64,000 nucleotides of DNA from Bacillota bacterium (GTDB lineage: Bacteria; Bacillota; Bacilli; Paenibacillales; Paenibacillaceae): contig JAEWAQ010000073.1 in assembly GCA_023391635.1 (NCBI GenBank), forward strand, positions 1 through 64,000, written 5' to 3'. The notes under the pieces are model-generated. The model was not told the DNA's origin, ran no database searches, and saw only the letters and a program-made list of their open reading frames with translations. Position numbers and translations under genes: made by a program. Below are positions 31,489 through 39,995 of this stretch, one piece after another (position 1 is the first letter of the stretch; each line of letters starts with the position of its first letter).

Positions 31489-32645
31489 ACGGCAAACGGA
31501 GCGATATCGGGAATTTGTACCCTTTCGTAAAAGCGTACAGCGATAGCAATAAGCAGGCTTACTCTTATCTGAACGATGCCTGGACCGATCTGGACGAATG
31601 GAGAAACGCGGCGAGAGAGAGGGCGCTGCGATGCTTGCTTTACGAGCCCGATGACGCTCCGCTTGATCCCGTTGTGCTGGAGACCATCCGCGCGGACGGG
31701 TACAGACGGGAGGAAATCGAATTTTCCTCCGGCCGCGATGTCCGGGTTCGCGGAACGCTCCTGATTCCCGAGAACGGCAAACGTACGCACCCGGCGATTG
31801 TCGCGCTACATGATCATGGCGGGTTTTATTACTATGGAAGGGAAAAGCTCATTGACATAGACGACGAGCCGGTCTTGCTGCGCGAATTTAAACAGATGCT
31901 TTACAGCGGCAAATCCTGGGCGACCGATCGGGTGAAACAGGGTTATGTGGTGCTGGTGATCGACGCCTTCTATTTCGGTTCGCGCAAACTCGATATGGCC
32001 AGCGTCTCGGAGGAGATGTTCGGCTGGGTGACGCAGCGAAGCCTGGACGGACTGGAGCCGGGAACGGATGCCTATATCCGTCGATGTAACGAAATTTGCA
32101 ATGATTTCGAGACGCTGATGATCAAGAAGCTATTGACGGCAGGCACCAGTTGGGCGGGCGTCCTCTCCTACGATGACCGCAAGAGCGTTGATTACCTTGC
32201 AACGAGAGCGGAAGTGGATCCGGATCGCATCGCTTGCTGCGGCCTGTCGATCGGTGGCTTCCGGTCCGCGCTGCTCGCCGGAACCGATCCCCGGATCAAG
32301 GCATCGGTCGTGACCGGCTGGATGCCGACGCTCGACTCGCTGCTCTTCAACCGGTTACGGAACCATACCTTTATGATTTATATTCCCGGGCTCGCGCGCG
32401 ATATGGATTTACCCGATTTATTGAGCTTGACCTGCCCGAATCCGCTGTTCGTGCAGCAGTGCATGCAAGACCCCCTCTATACGATGGAGGGGATGCAAGC
32501 CGCATGCGATAAACTCAAGGCGGTGTATGAGAAGGCCGGCGCAGCGGAGAACTTCCGTTCCGAATTTTACGACAACGGTCATGAGTTCAATATCAGGATG
32601 CAGGAGGATGCTTTCGCTTGGCTGGACCGCCAGCTTAAGCCGTAA
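31485..32645 (+). CDS. Alpha/beta hydrolase (dienelactone-hydrolase/esterase-like)
   Basis: A 386-residue cytoplasmic hydrolase. The nucleophile elbow is CGLSIGGF, the oxyanion region LHDHGGFYYYG, and a catalytic His is likely in GHEFNIR near the C-terminus. A longer helical cap lies around residues 110-210. It probably hydrolyses an ester. Its start overlaps the previous stop (ATGA), so it is the fourth gene of the acyltransferase/creatininase/deacetylase-like operon. Confidence 0.75.
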   Translation: MNGKRSDIGNLYPFVKAYSDSNKQAYSYLNDAWTDLDEWRNAARERALRCLLYEPDDAPLDPVVLETIRADGYRREEIEFSSGRDVRVRGTLLIPENGKRTHPAIVALHDHGGFYYYGREKLIDIDDEPVLLREFKQMLYSGKSWATDRVKQGYVVLVIDAFYFGSRKLDMASVSEEMFGWVTQRSLDGLEPGTDAYIRRCNEICNDFETLMIKKLLTAGTSWAGVLSYDDRKSVDYLATRAEVDPDRIACCGLSIGGFRSALLAGTDPRIKASVVTGWMPTLDSLLFNRLRNHTFMIYIPGLARDMDLPDLLSLTCPNPLFVQQCMQDPLYTMEGMQAACDKLKAVYEKAGAAENFRSEFYDNGHEFNIRMQEDAFAWLDRQLKP

Positions 32646-32677
32646 TTCGTTCCAGCGATGTGATGGTTCGCGCGGAG

Positions 32678-32695
32678 GGGATTCCCAGGAATCCC
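32678..32695. promoter_or_regulatory. Perfect 8-bp inverted repeat before the histidine-kinase gene
   Basis: GGGATTCC-CA-GGAATCCC, 45 bases upstream of the kinase start and 33 bases after the hydrolase stop. It lacks a T-run, so it may be an operator or a weak terminator. Confidence 0.35.
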
Positions 32696-32739
32696 TGTCA
32701 GGATGAACAGGCGGGAAGATCATCGAAGGGAGTAGAGGG

Positions 32740-34554
32740 ATGTCCTTCATCAAAAGGATGCCGATCCGCAACCAGTTGCTGATTCTGGCTGCTTCCGCCC
32801 TGCTCGTCGTTACGCTGGTTTTGACCGTTACGTACGTCATGTTCGTCAGGACAATCACCAATAACAACGAGAAGTATATGGAGGAGATGTTCTCGCAAAT
32901 CCGGCAGAACATCTCCTCCAACGCCGACCTGTTCAACCGGATTTTGACCAATATCGCCTACAATAACAGCATTCAGGAATTCATGACGACAGACGACCCG
33001 GTCCTGAAGATCGATGCCTACAAACACGCCACCAACGTTCTGTCCAATGCGCAGTCGCTCAAGAAGGGAATCGTGGACGTCATTCTCCGGAGCGACAACG
33101 GCAACTCGCTGTATTTAAAAGGAGAGAAGCAGGCGACCCGCGCCGTTATCGAGCAATTCGAAGGCCGCGTGATCAATTATTATACCGGAACCCGGCTGCT
33201 TGAATACGGTTCGCATAACCGGTGCCGCTGTTTTGTCGCCGCATTGTCGGTCTATTCGATCGGCGCGGCCGCGGCCCAGGGGAAGAAGCTGGGAGTCGCG
33301 GCGCTCGTGATTGACGGAGCCACGCTCGGATTTTACGACATGCAGCAGATCGGCCATTCGGTTGCCCAATATTATTTGCTGGACCGGGACCAGACGATCT
33401 ACTTCAGCAACGACCATGCTCGAATCGGAGAGACCTTCGATCTGATCGGGGAAATCGGGAGCGCTGATGCCGAAACCCGGCTGATCGAAGTCGGCGGCGC
33501 CAAGGAGTGGGTGAAGTCGCAAGCCATTCCCGAGATCGGCGGCGCCATCGTCAGCATCGTTCCCCGGCAAGCGCTGCTGTCCGAACTGGAGACCGCCTTG
33601 AAGCGGATCGTTCTCCTGTTTGCCGTGTCGCTCTTGCTCTTGTCCGTTCCCTATGTCGTTGTGATCCGGAACATCATCCGCCCCGTCAACAAGTTCATGA
33701 CATTCATGTCGGAGGTCAAGACGGATCATCTGAAGGCGCTGAAAAAACGGATACACGTGGAAGGGTACAAAGAAATGGGCGCCATGTCCTTGAAATTCAA
33801 TGCGATGCTGGACGAAATCGACAGCTTGACCGGCCGCCTGATCGAATCCAATACCCGCTATTACGAGCTCAAGTGGCTGAAGCAGCAGTCCGAGCTGGCA
33901 TTCCTCCAAAGCCAGATCAACCCGCATTTCCTGTACAACACGCTGGACGCCATTCGCGGCATCGCGGCGGTGAAAGGCGTTGCGGAAATCCGGGACCTGA
34001 CCGGAGCGCTGTCGCAAATTTTCAAGTACAGCATCAAGGGTGAGGAACGGGTTGCCCTGAGGGAAGAACTGGCCATCCTGGCCTCGTTCCTTCAGATCCA
34101 GTTGCTTCGTTTTGCCGGTCGCTTCGAGGTGACGTATGAGGTGGAGGAGGCGGCCTTGGACGCTCCGATCTTGCGCATGATTTTGCAGCCGATCGTGGAG
34201 AACGCCATCTATCACGGTCTCGAGATGAAAATGGATAGAGGACATCTGCAAATTGGAGCCAGGCTGGACGAGCGGACATTGCGCATATGGGTGGCGGACG
34301 ACGGCGTCGGGATGGCCCCGGAAAAGCTGGAAGCGCTGACACAGCAGCTGACCTGGCAGGAGGACCGCGAATCGCCGGACTTGTCGCCGAAGACAAGCAT
34401 CGGCCTTGTCAATGTGAACGATCGCCTCAAGCTGACTTACGGCCGTGATTTCGGCATCCGGGTCGGCAGCGTGCCGGGATCGGGCACGCGGGTTGAACTG
34501 ACTTTGCCCGGAAGGAGCGAGCAGGATGTTCAAAGCGATGATCGTCGACGATGA
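32740..34554 (+). CDS. YesM-type sensor histidine kinase
   Basis: A 604-residue membrane kinase. Membrane segment 1 is at about 11-35, followed by an extracellular sensor region of about 250 residues, membrane segment 2 at about 288-310, and a HAMP domain (NIIRPVNKFMTFMSEV). The His_kinase domain has the phospho-acceptor His in LQSQINPHFLYNTLDAI, and the HATPase domain has WVADDGVGMAPEKL and SIGLVNVNDRL. YesM kinases work with YesN-type regulators to control adjacent sugar ABC transporters. Its stop lies inside the start of the response-regulator gene (29-base overlap). Confidence 0.93.
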   Translation: MSFIKRMPIRNQLLILAASALLVVTLVLTVTYVMFVRTITNNNEKYMEEMFSQIRQNISSNADLFNRILTNIAYNNSIQEFMTTDDPVLKIDAYKHATNVLSNAQSLKKGIVDVILRSDNGNSLYLKGEKQATRAVIEQFEGRVINYYTGTRLLEYGSHNRCRCFVAALSVYSIGAAAAQGKKLGVAALVIDGATLGFYDMQQIGHSVAQYYLLDRDQTIYFSNDHARIGETFDLIGEIGSADAETRLIEVGGAKEWVKSQAIPEIGGAIVSIVPRQALLSELETALKRIVLLFAVSLLLLSVPYVVVIRNIIRPVNKFMTFMSEVKTDHLKALKKRIHVEGYKEMGAMSLKFNAMLDEIDSLTGRLIESNTRYYELKWLKQQSELAFLQSQINPHFLYNTLDAIRGIAAVKGVAEIRDLTGALSQIFKYSIKGEERVALREELAILASFLQIQLLRFAGRFEVTYEVEEAALDAPILRMILQPIVENAIYHGLEMKMDRGHLQIGARLDERTLRIWVADDGVGMAPEKLEALTQQLTWQEDRESPDLSPKTSIGLVNVNDRLKLTYGRDFGIRVGSVPGSGTRVELTLPGRSEQDVQSDDRRR

Positions 34555-35278
34555 GAGCTGGGTGGTCGAGAACATCAAGGCCAGCGTTGCGTGGGAGGAG
34601 CTTGGTTACCAAGTTGTCGCGCAAGCGGGCGACGGCGTCGAAGCGCTGTCGCTGATTCAGGCGCTCAGGCCGGATATCGTGCTTACGGACATTCGCATGC
34701 GGGGGCTGACGGGCATCGAGTTGATTCGGCGCACGAACGAGCTGGCGCCGGGCACCCGGTTTATCGTTATTAGCGGGCACGCGGAATTCGCGTATGCGCA
34801 CCAGGCGATTAACGGAGGGGCGCTCGGCTACATCCTGAAGCCGTTGGATGAGCGGGAATTGCAGGAACAGCTTGTCAAGGCTAAAGAAACGATGGTTTCC
34901 CGCAAGCAGACCGATCGACCGTTGCTCCCTAATCCCGGCATGCCGCAAGATCAGAAAGTGAACGGCACGATGAAAGAAATTATGCAGTATATCCACGTGC
35001 ATTTCCGCGAAAACATCTCCATTTCATCGATCGCAAACAAATTCTATCTCCATCCGAATTATGTCAGCCAATTGTTCAAGCAGCAGACGGGCAAGACGTT
35101 CACCCGGCACCTGTGGGAGCTGAGGATCCATCATGCCTGCGAACTGCTCGTCGGCACTGAATTTTCCATTCAGGAAGTAGCCGTTCAATCGGGCATCGAA
35201 GACTATTTTTACTTCAACCGAATTTTCAAGCGATTGACCGGATGCACGCCCGTTCAATTCAGACAAGCGAAATCCTAA
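34526..35278 (+). CDS. Compact YesN-type response regulator (REC-AraC)
   Basis: A 250-residue regulator with a receiver domain (residues 1-120, phospho-acceptor Asp55 in IVLTDIRM) joined by a short linker to an AraC-type double helix-turn-helix (residues about 150-250, ISSIANKFYLHPNYVSQLFKQ and IQEVAVQSGIEDYFYFNRIFKR). YesN proteins are usually about 360-540 residues long because of a middle region; that region is missing here. It probably activates the downstream ABC operon. Confidence 0.9.
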   Translation: MFKAMIVDDESWVVENIKASVAWEELGYQVVAQAGDGVEALSLIQALRPDIVLTDIRMRGLTGIELIRRTNELAPGTRFIVISGHAEFAYAHQAINGGALGYILKPLDERELQEQLVKAKETMVSRKQTDRPLLPNPGMPQDQKVNGTMKEIMQYIHVHFRENISISSIANKFYLHPNYVSQLFKQQTGKTFTRHLWELRIHHACELLVGTEFSIQEVAVQSGIEDYFYFNRIFKRLTGCTPVQFRQAKS

Positions 35279-35354
35279 TTTCCGTGCAAAAAAATCTAAG
35301 TATTCGCAATATTTAAATGTTGTACGGCCGTGCATAATGGAGACAAGGCCGGAA

Positions 35355-35368
35355 TGAAAGCGCTTGCC
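35355..35368 (+). promoter_or_regulatory. cre-like site (CcpA operator) before the ABC operon
   Basis: TGAAAGCGCTTGCC matches the catabolite-responsive element TGWAARCGYTWNCW at 13 of 14 positions. It is 23 bases upstream of the first permease start, where CcpA binding would block transcription when glucose is present. Confidence 0.55.
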
Positions 35369-35391
35369 GAGCGGCTTGGAGGATGTGAACG

Positions 35392-36321
35392 ATGGCAGAA
35401 CGGCCAGGGCGAGCAGAACGGAATCGTTGGCTGAAGCAGGTTCTGTATTACAAATATTTTTACGTAATGCTGCTTCCCGCGATCGTCTATTTCTTCGTAT
35501 TTCATTATTTCCCGATGTACGGGAGCACGGTTGCCTTCCGGGAATTCAGCTATCGCAATCCGTTCGGAGGCGAGTGGGTCGGGCTGAAATATTTTGACCG
35601 TATGATGGCGGACCCGGCGTTCATCAAAGTGTTCATGAACACGCTCATCATCAGCTTCGGCAGAAATATGTTCGAGTTTCCCGTTCCGATTCTGCTCGCG
35701 CTGCTGCTGAACGAAGTGAGACGGCAATTCGCGAAACGCTTTTTCCAAACGGTGTTCACCTTTCCCCATTTCATCTCTTGGGTCGTGGCGGCCGGCATTG
35801 TCGTCAACTTGCTGTCCGACGCCGGCGTAATCAATCAGATCGTCGTCGCTTTCGGCGGCGAGAAGCTGGACATCATGACGGATCCGGGCTGGTTCAGGGC
35901 GCTGCTGTTCATTAGCGACAACTGGAAGGAAGCCGGGTGGGGCACGATCATTTACCTGGCGACCATCGCCAGCATCAGCCCGGAAATTTACGAGGCTGCG
36001 AAGGTGGACGGCGCCAGAAGGTTTCAACTGATGCGTCATATCACATGGCCCGCCATGCGCTCGGTCATGGGCATTCTGCTTATTCTGCAAGTCGCCAACG
36101 TCATGAATGCCGGTTTCGATCAAATTTTCAATATGTACAACCCGGTCGTATACGATTCCTCGGACATCATCGACACTTATATTTATCGCCGGACCTTCAT
36201 TGTAGGCGAAAGCTTCAGTTCTTCCACGGCGCTCGGGTTGTTCAAATCGGTGATCAATGTGATCTTGTTGTTTACTGCGAATTATGTCGTGAAGAAAATC
36301 AACAAACAAGGCATTTATTGA
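35392..36321 (+). CDS. Sugar ABC transporter permease (LplB-like)
   Basis: A 309-residue inner-membrane protein with about six hydrophobic segments. The permease EAA-type loop reads YEAAKVDGARRFQLMRHITWPA, the LplB-type form. The N-terminus holds the usual MLLPAIVYFFVFHYFPMYGS. With the two following genes it forms a complex that imports an oligosaccharide; the ATPase is supplied from elsewhere, as is usual for this subfamily. GGAGGATGTGAACG precedes the start. Confidence 0.92.
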   Translation: MAERPGRAERNRWLKQVLYYKYFYVMLLPAIVYFFVFHYFPMYGSTVAFREFSYRNPFGGEWVGLKYFDRMMADPAFIKVFMNTLIISFGRNMFEFPVPILLALLLNEVRRQFAKRFFQTVFTFPHFISWVVAAGIVVNLLSDAGVINQIVVAFGGEKLDIMTDPGWFRALLFISDNWKEAGWGTIIYLATIASISPEIYEAAKVDGARRFQLMRHITWPAMRSVMGILLILQVANVMNAGFDQIFNMYNPVVYDSSDIIDTYIYRRTFIVGESFSSSTALGLFKSVINVILLFTANYVVKKINKQGIY

Positions 36322-36333
36322 GGTGATCGAGGG

Positions 36334-37227
36334 ATGAGAGCTCATAAAGTTCGCAGACTGGAACGCGCGTCGGCCTTTGATTACCTGAATTTCATCATTC
36401 TGATTATGGTTGCCCTGGTCACGGTGTTCCCGTTTTACTATGTGCTCATCATTTCATTCGCGGACTACGGCGTCCTGTCCAGTACCCCGGTGTACATCTT
36501 GCCGACATCGATCAGCTTGGACGCGTACAAGACGATTATGGAAGCCGGGAACATCGTCAATTCCTTCTTCGTGTCGGTATTCATCACCGTGGTCGGTACG
36601 CTGATCAGCCTGCTTCTGTCCGTGGCGGCAGCTTATGCGCTGTCGAAGCCGATGCCTGGAAGGAATGTCCTGTTTACGCTCATGATCTTTACCATGTTCT
36701 TCTCCGGCGGATTGATCCCGTATTACTTGACCGTCAAAACGGTAGGCTTGGTCAACAACATCTTCGTCATGATTATGCCGATGGCGATCAATGCGTTCTA
36801 CGTCATCTTGCTGAAAAATTACTTCGCAACCGTGCCGCCCAGCCTCGAAGAATCCGCCAAAATGGACGGGGCGAACGACCTGTATATTTTGTGGAGAATC
36901 GTGTTGCCGACCAGTGCGCCCATCATCGCGACAATCTCGCTGTTCTACGCGGTGGACCGCTGGAATGAATGGTGGCATGCCTTGCTGTTCATCCAGTCCA
37001 AGACGAAGTATCCGCTGCAGATGGTATTGCGGGAAGTGCTCTTTAATTTCGATCAAATGATGGGAGGCAGTGTCGGCAGGTCGATCGCGGCAAGCCGGAA
37101 ATTTACGTATCAAAGATCGGTGCAGATGGCGATTGTGGTGATCGCCACGATTCCGGTGCTGATGATTTACCCTTTTCTGCAGAAGTATTTCACCAAAGGC
37201 ATCATGCTGGGTTCGGTCAAAGAATAG
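36334..37227 (+). CDS. Sugar ABC transporter permease (LplC/YtcP-like)
   Basis: A 297-residue membrane permease, second of the pair. The EAA loop is PPSLEESAKMDGANDLYILW, and the C-terminus ends in QKYFTKGIMLGSVKE, typical of the LplC/YtcP group. Hydrophobic segments begin at LNFIILIMVALVTVFPFYYV. It starts 12 bases after the first permease. Confidence 0.92.
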   Translation: MRAHKVRRLERASAFDYLNFIILIMVALVTVFPFYYVLIISFADYGVLSSTPVYILPTSISLDAYKTIMEAGNIVNSFFVSVFITVVGTLISLLLSVAAAYALSKPMPGRNVLFTLMIFTMFFSGGLIPYYLTVKTVGLVNNIFVMIMPMAINAFYVILLKNYFATVPPSLEESAKMDGANDLYILWRIVLPTSAPIIATISLFYAVDRWNEWWHALLFIQSKTKYPLQMVLREVLFNFDQMMGGSVGRSIAASRKFTYQRSVQMAIVVIATIPVLMIYPFLQKYFTKGIMLGSVKE

Positions 37228-37301
37228 GCAGCGCTACCGGGATAGCAGCAGCTGATCGCTGTTATGATAAATATTCCACAAATAACGGGAGGTTATTGCT
37301 T

Positions 37302-38936
37302 ATGAGGACAAGGATATGGATGGTGGCGTTGGTCGCAAGTATGCTGCTCGGACTGATTACAGCTTGCAGCGGTGGCGGTAAATCGGATTCCCAGTCTTCA
37401 TCTCCGCCGGCGTCGTCTTCCGGGACCGGAGCGGCAACGCCTGCAGGCGACAATCCGTATGCCAAGCATGTAGAATTGTCTCTAGCCATCTGGGATGTGG
37501 AACAAGCCTTCCCGGCAGGACAGAAGGATGAAGTGTACGAATTTCTGCAAAACAAATTCAATGTCAGCTTTAAGCCCGTGAACGTCACCTGGGACGATTA
37601 CGAACAGAAGCTCCAGGTGTGGGCGGCCTCATCCCAGCTGCCCGATGTGTTCGTCATCGATGCGATGGGCAAGCCGTATTACAATACCTGGATTCAGGAG
37701 AAGCTCATTCGCCCGATCCCGGACGATCTGAGCAAGTACCCCAATGTGAAGACGCTGCTGGACAACCCGGACCTGCAAGGCTTCAAGCATTCGGACGGCA
37801 AATTTTATTCCTTGCCCAAGCCGAATTACAGCAACAGCTATGAGAACGGCGCAGAGAAAGCGATTTATTACCGTAAGGACTGGATGGAAAGCGTAGGCAT
37901 TACCAAGGCGCCCGAAAATGCCGAACAATTCATCACCCTGCTCAATGCGTTCAAACAGCAAGATCCCGACGGCAAGAAGACGATCGGATTTACGGCCTAC
38001 GATGGCGGCCATTTCATGAATATGGCGCTCTCCTACGCGCCCGGGCTGGGCGGCGGTGCCAATCATTGGATCAAGGAAGGCGGCAAGTGGGTGCCCGCGC
38101 TATTGGCGGACAGCGCGCTGCCCGCCTTAAAGGAGATGCACCGCATTTATCAAGCAGGCGTCGTGGACAAAGATATCGCCATTCTGAAGGGAGACGAAGC
38201 GTTGGAGAAATTCGCGTCGGGACGTGCGGGAGCGCTGGCCTACGGCGGCATACCGTCCTTCCAGATGCGGATCAAGGAGTATTGGGACAAAAATTATCCA
38301 GACAAAAAATTCGAGGACAGCGTGCTGCTCGCTCACTACTGGAAGGCGCCGGACGGCGTGTATTACCGCAACACCGCGGAATACTCGTGGTCGGAAAATT
38401 ATTTCAACGCGGACACGATGGATGATGCGAAGATGGATCGGTACCTCGCCCTGCATGACTATCTGCTGTCGGATGAAGGTATGAATTTGCTGCGTTACGG
38501 ATTCGAAGGCATAGATTACAAGCGAAACGGCGACGAAATCGAGATTACGCGCCCGAAAAACGATCAGGGCGAATTCGATGAATTGAAGCTCAAGTATGCA
38601 TCGGTGGAAACGTTGACCTGGCTCGTCAGTTGGGATTCTTCATTCAACTTCTTCAATCCGTCTTACCCGGAGAAGTTGCGCGAGGCGTCATTGAAGTTGA
38701 GAGATTGGGCGGAGCATGAAGCCAAGCCGGTCGAAACGAATTTCGCGCTGAATTACCTCGAGTATCCGTCCAAAAACAAGGTGTCGATGCTGCCCGTGGA
38801 CGATGCGCTCAAAGTGATTCTCAGCAAAGATCCGGACAAATCGTACGACGAGATCAAGAAAGGGTATTACAAGCAAGGTGCGCAGCAAATGATAGACGAA
38901 TTGAATGCGGCCGCCGAGAGCGCAGGAATTCGATAA
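37302..38936 (+). CDS. Sugar ABC transporter substrate-binding lipoprotein (LplA-like)
   Basis: A 544-residue lipoprotein. The signal peptide ends in the lipobox LITAC (lipid-modified Cys22), followed by a Ser-rich linker. The body is of the family 1 extracellular solute-binding type, with long insertions as in LplA/YtcQ. It would bind the sugar on the outer face of the membrane and pass it to the two permeases. ATG at 37302 has GGGAGG nine bases upstream; a TTG two codons earlier is an alternative. The many aromatic residues (for example DGVYYRNTAEYSWSENYF) are consistent with a glycan-binding cleft. Confidence 0.92.
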   Translation: MRTRIWMVALVASMLLGLITACSGGGKSDSQSSSPPASSSGTGAATPAGDNPYAKHVELSLAIWDVEQAFPAGQKDEVYEFLQNKFNVSFKPVNVTWDDYEQKLQVWAASSQLPDVFVIDAMGKPYYNTWIQEKLIRPIPDDLSKYPNVKTLLDNPDLQGFKHSDGKFYSLPKPNYSNSYENGAEKAIYYRKDWMESVGITKAPENAEQFITLLNAFKQQDPDGKKTIGFTAYDGGHFMNMALSYAPGLGGGANHWIKEGGKWVPALLADSALPALKEMHRIYQAGVVDKDIAILKGDEALEKFASGRAGALAYGGIPSFQMRIKEYWDKNYPDKKFEDSVLLAHYWKAPDGVYYRNTAEYSWSENYFNADTMDDAKMDRYLALHDYLLSDEGMNLLRYGFEGIDYKRNGDEIEITRPKNDQGEFDELKLKYASVETLTWLVSWDSSFNFFNPSYPEKLREASLKLRDWAEHEAKPVETNFALNYLEYPSKNKVSMLPVDDALKVILSKDPDKSYDEIKKGYYKQGAQQMIDELNAAAESAGIR

Positions 38937-38980
38937 TAATCATGCAGCGGTTGCCATAGACGGTGTATAAAGGGGGGAGC

Positions 38981-39010
38981 TTGCGGGAAAATGTCGATAA
39001 GGGTTATAAT
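38981..39010 (+). promoter_or_regulatory. Sigma-A-type promoter of the IclR gene
   Basis: TTGCGG, an 18-base spacer and a perfect TATAAT. Transcription would start near 39017, about 46 bases before the chosen TTG start. Confidence 0.65.
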
Positions 39011-39062
39011 GTGTTCGTAATATTAAATATCCGTTCAATGTGCTGGGTTGGAGGTCCTGGAA

Positions 39063-39848
39063 TTGGTAAAGAAAAAAAAGAGCTACAGCGTTCCGGCGCT
39101 GGAGAAGGGCTTGCTGATTTTGGAGAAACTCGCCAAATCGGAAGAGTCGTTAAGAATCACGGATATTCACGAACAAATGGGCATTCCCAAAACCTCCGTA
39201 TTTATGATCATGTCCGCGCTTGAAACGATGGAGTATGTGGAGAAGGTAGATGACAACCGATATCGCGTCACCATGAAGCTCTATAACATCGGGATTGAAA
39301 CATTGACTAAATACGATATCCGCAGCGTTGCGCGCCCTTATATGGAGGGATTGGCGCAGCGACTGCGGTATACTGTACACTTGGCGATATTAAGCAATGG
39401 GAAAGCCGTATATCTGGAGAAAGTGAATGGCCCGACCTTCGTACAATTCAGCACGAAGATCGGCGAGTCCATGCCGCTTCATTCCTCCGCGGTAGGCAAA
39501 GTGCTGGCGGCGTACCTAGACGAGCCCGCGTTGGACGAGATTTTGGAGAATCATCCGGTTGTCCGCCTTACGGACAATACGATCGCTTCGCCGGAAGCGT
39601 TCAAGAAGTTTCTGATCAGCGTTCGCGAAGCAGGTTATGCCATCGAAGACGAAGAAGGCGAAGTAGGGGTTCGCTGCATAGGGGCTCCGATTTTCAACGA
39701 TAAAGGTAAAGTCGTTGCAGCTTTAAGCGTAACCGCGGTTCGCAACGATTTGCAGAGCATTCATTTCCAGGAAGTCGGAGAGATTGTGAAGGAGCAGTGT
39801 CTGTTAATCTCGGAGCAGATCGGTTACAACAAGGTCGCAAGCAAGTAG
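39063..39848 (+). CDS. IclR family transcriptional regulator
   Basis: A 261-residue regulator. The N-terminal winged helix is in VPALEKGLLILEKLAKSEES and RITDIHEQMGIPKTSVFMIM. The C-terminal IclR effector domain has GESMPLHSSAVGKVLAAY and GVRCIGAPIFNDKGKVVAALSV. The best start is a TTG at 39063 with GGAGG eight bases upstream; a TTG at 39048 lies within that ribosome site. It has its own promoter and a terminator after it, and probably controls the following enzyme operon. Confidence 0.9.
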   Translation: MVKKKKSYSVPALEKGLLILEKLAKSEESLRITDIHEQMGIPKTSVFMIMSALETMEYVEKVDDNRYRVTMKLYNIGIETLTKYDIRSVARPYMEGLAQRLRYTVHLAILSNGKAVYLEKVNGPTFVQFSTKIGESMPLHSSAVGKVLAAYLDEPALDEILENHPVVRLTDNTIASPEAFKKFLISVREAGYAIEDEEGEVGVRCIGAPIFNDKGKVVAALSVTAVRNDLQSIHFQEVGEIVKEQCLLISEQIGYNKVASK

Positions 39849-39870
39849 CGGCATGAATAATGGAGTGAGA

Positions 39871-39895
39871 AGAGCCTGACCAGGGCTCTTTTTTT
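39871..39895 (+). terminator. Intrinsic terminator after the IclR gene
   Basis: AGAGCC-TGACCAG-GGCTCT followed by seven T residues. Confidence 0.85.
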
Positions 39896-39897
39896 AC

Positions 39898-39926
39898 TTG
39901 ATTATAGGACCAAGGTGTGTTAATTT
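39898..39926 (+). promoter_or_regulatory. Possible promoter of the GH20 catabolic operon
   Basis: TTGATT, a 17-base spacer and TAATTT, 70 bases upstream of the first GH20 start. The downstream palindrome at 39936-39953 would overlap the initially transcribed bases. Confidence 0.4.
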
Positions 39927-39935
39927 AAAATCATG

Positions 39936-39953
39936 AATTCGATATATTGAATT
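39936..39953. promoter_or_regulatory. Near-palindromic operator candidate before the GH20 operon
   Basis: AATTCGATATATTGAATT is an 18-base palindrome with one mismatched pair (ATTCR/YGAAT arms). Position and size fit an operator for the adjacent IclR protein, but no independent copy was found to confirm it. Confidence 0.45.
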
Positions 39954-39995
39954 ATAAATCATAATAACAAACAAATAGAGGTGGAGGGTGACTGG

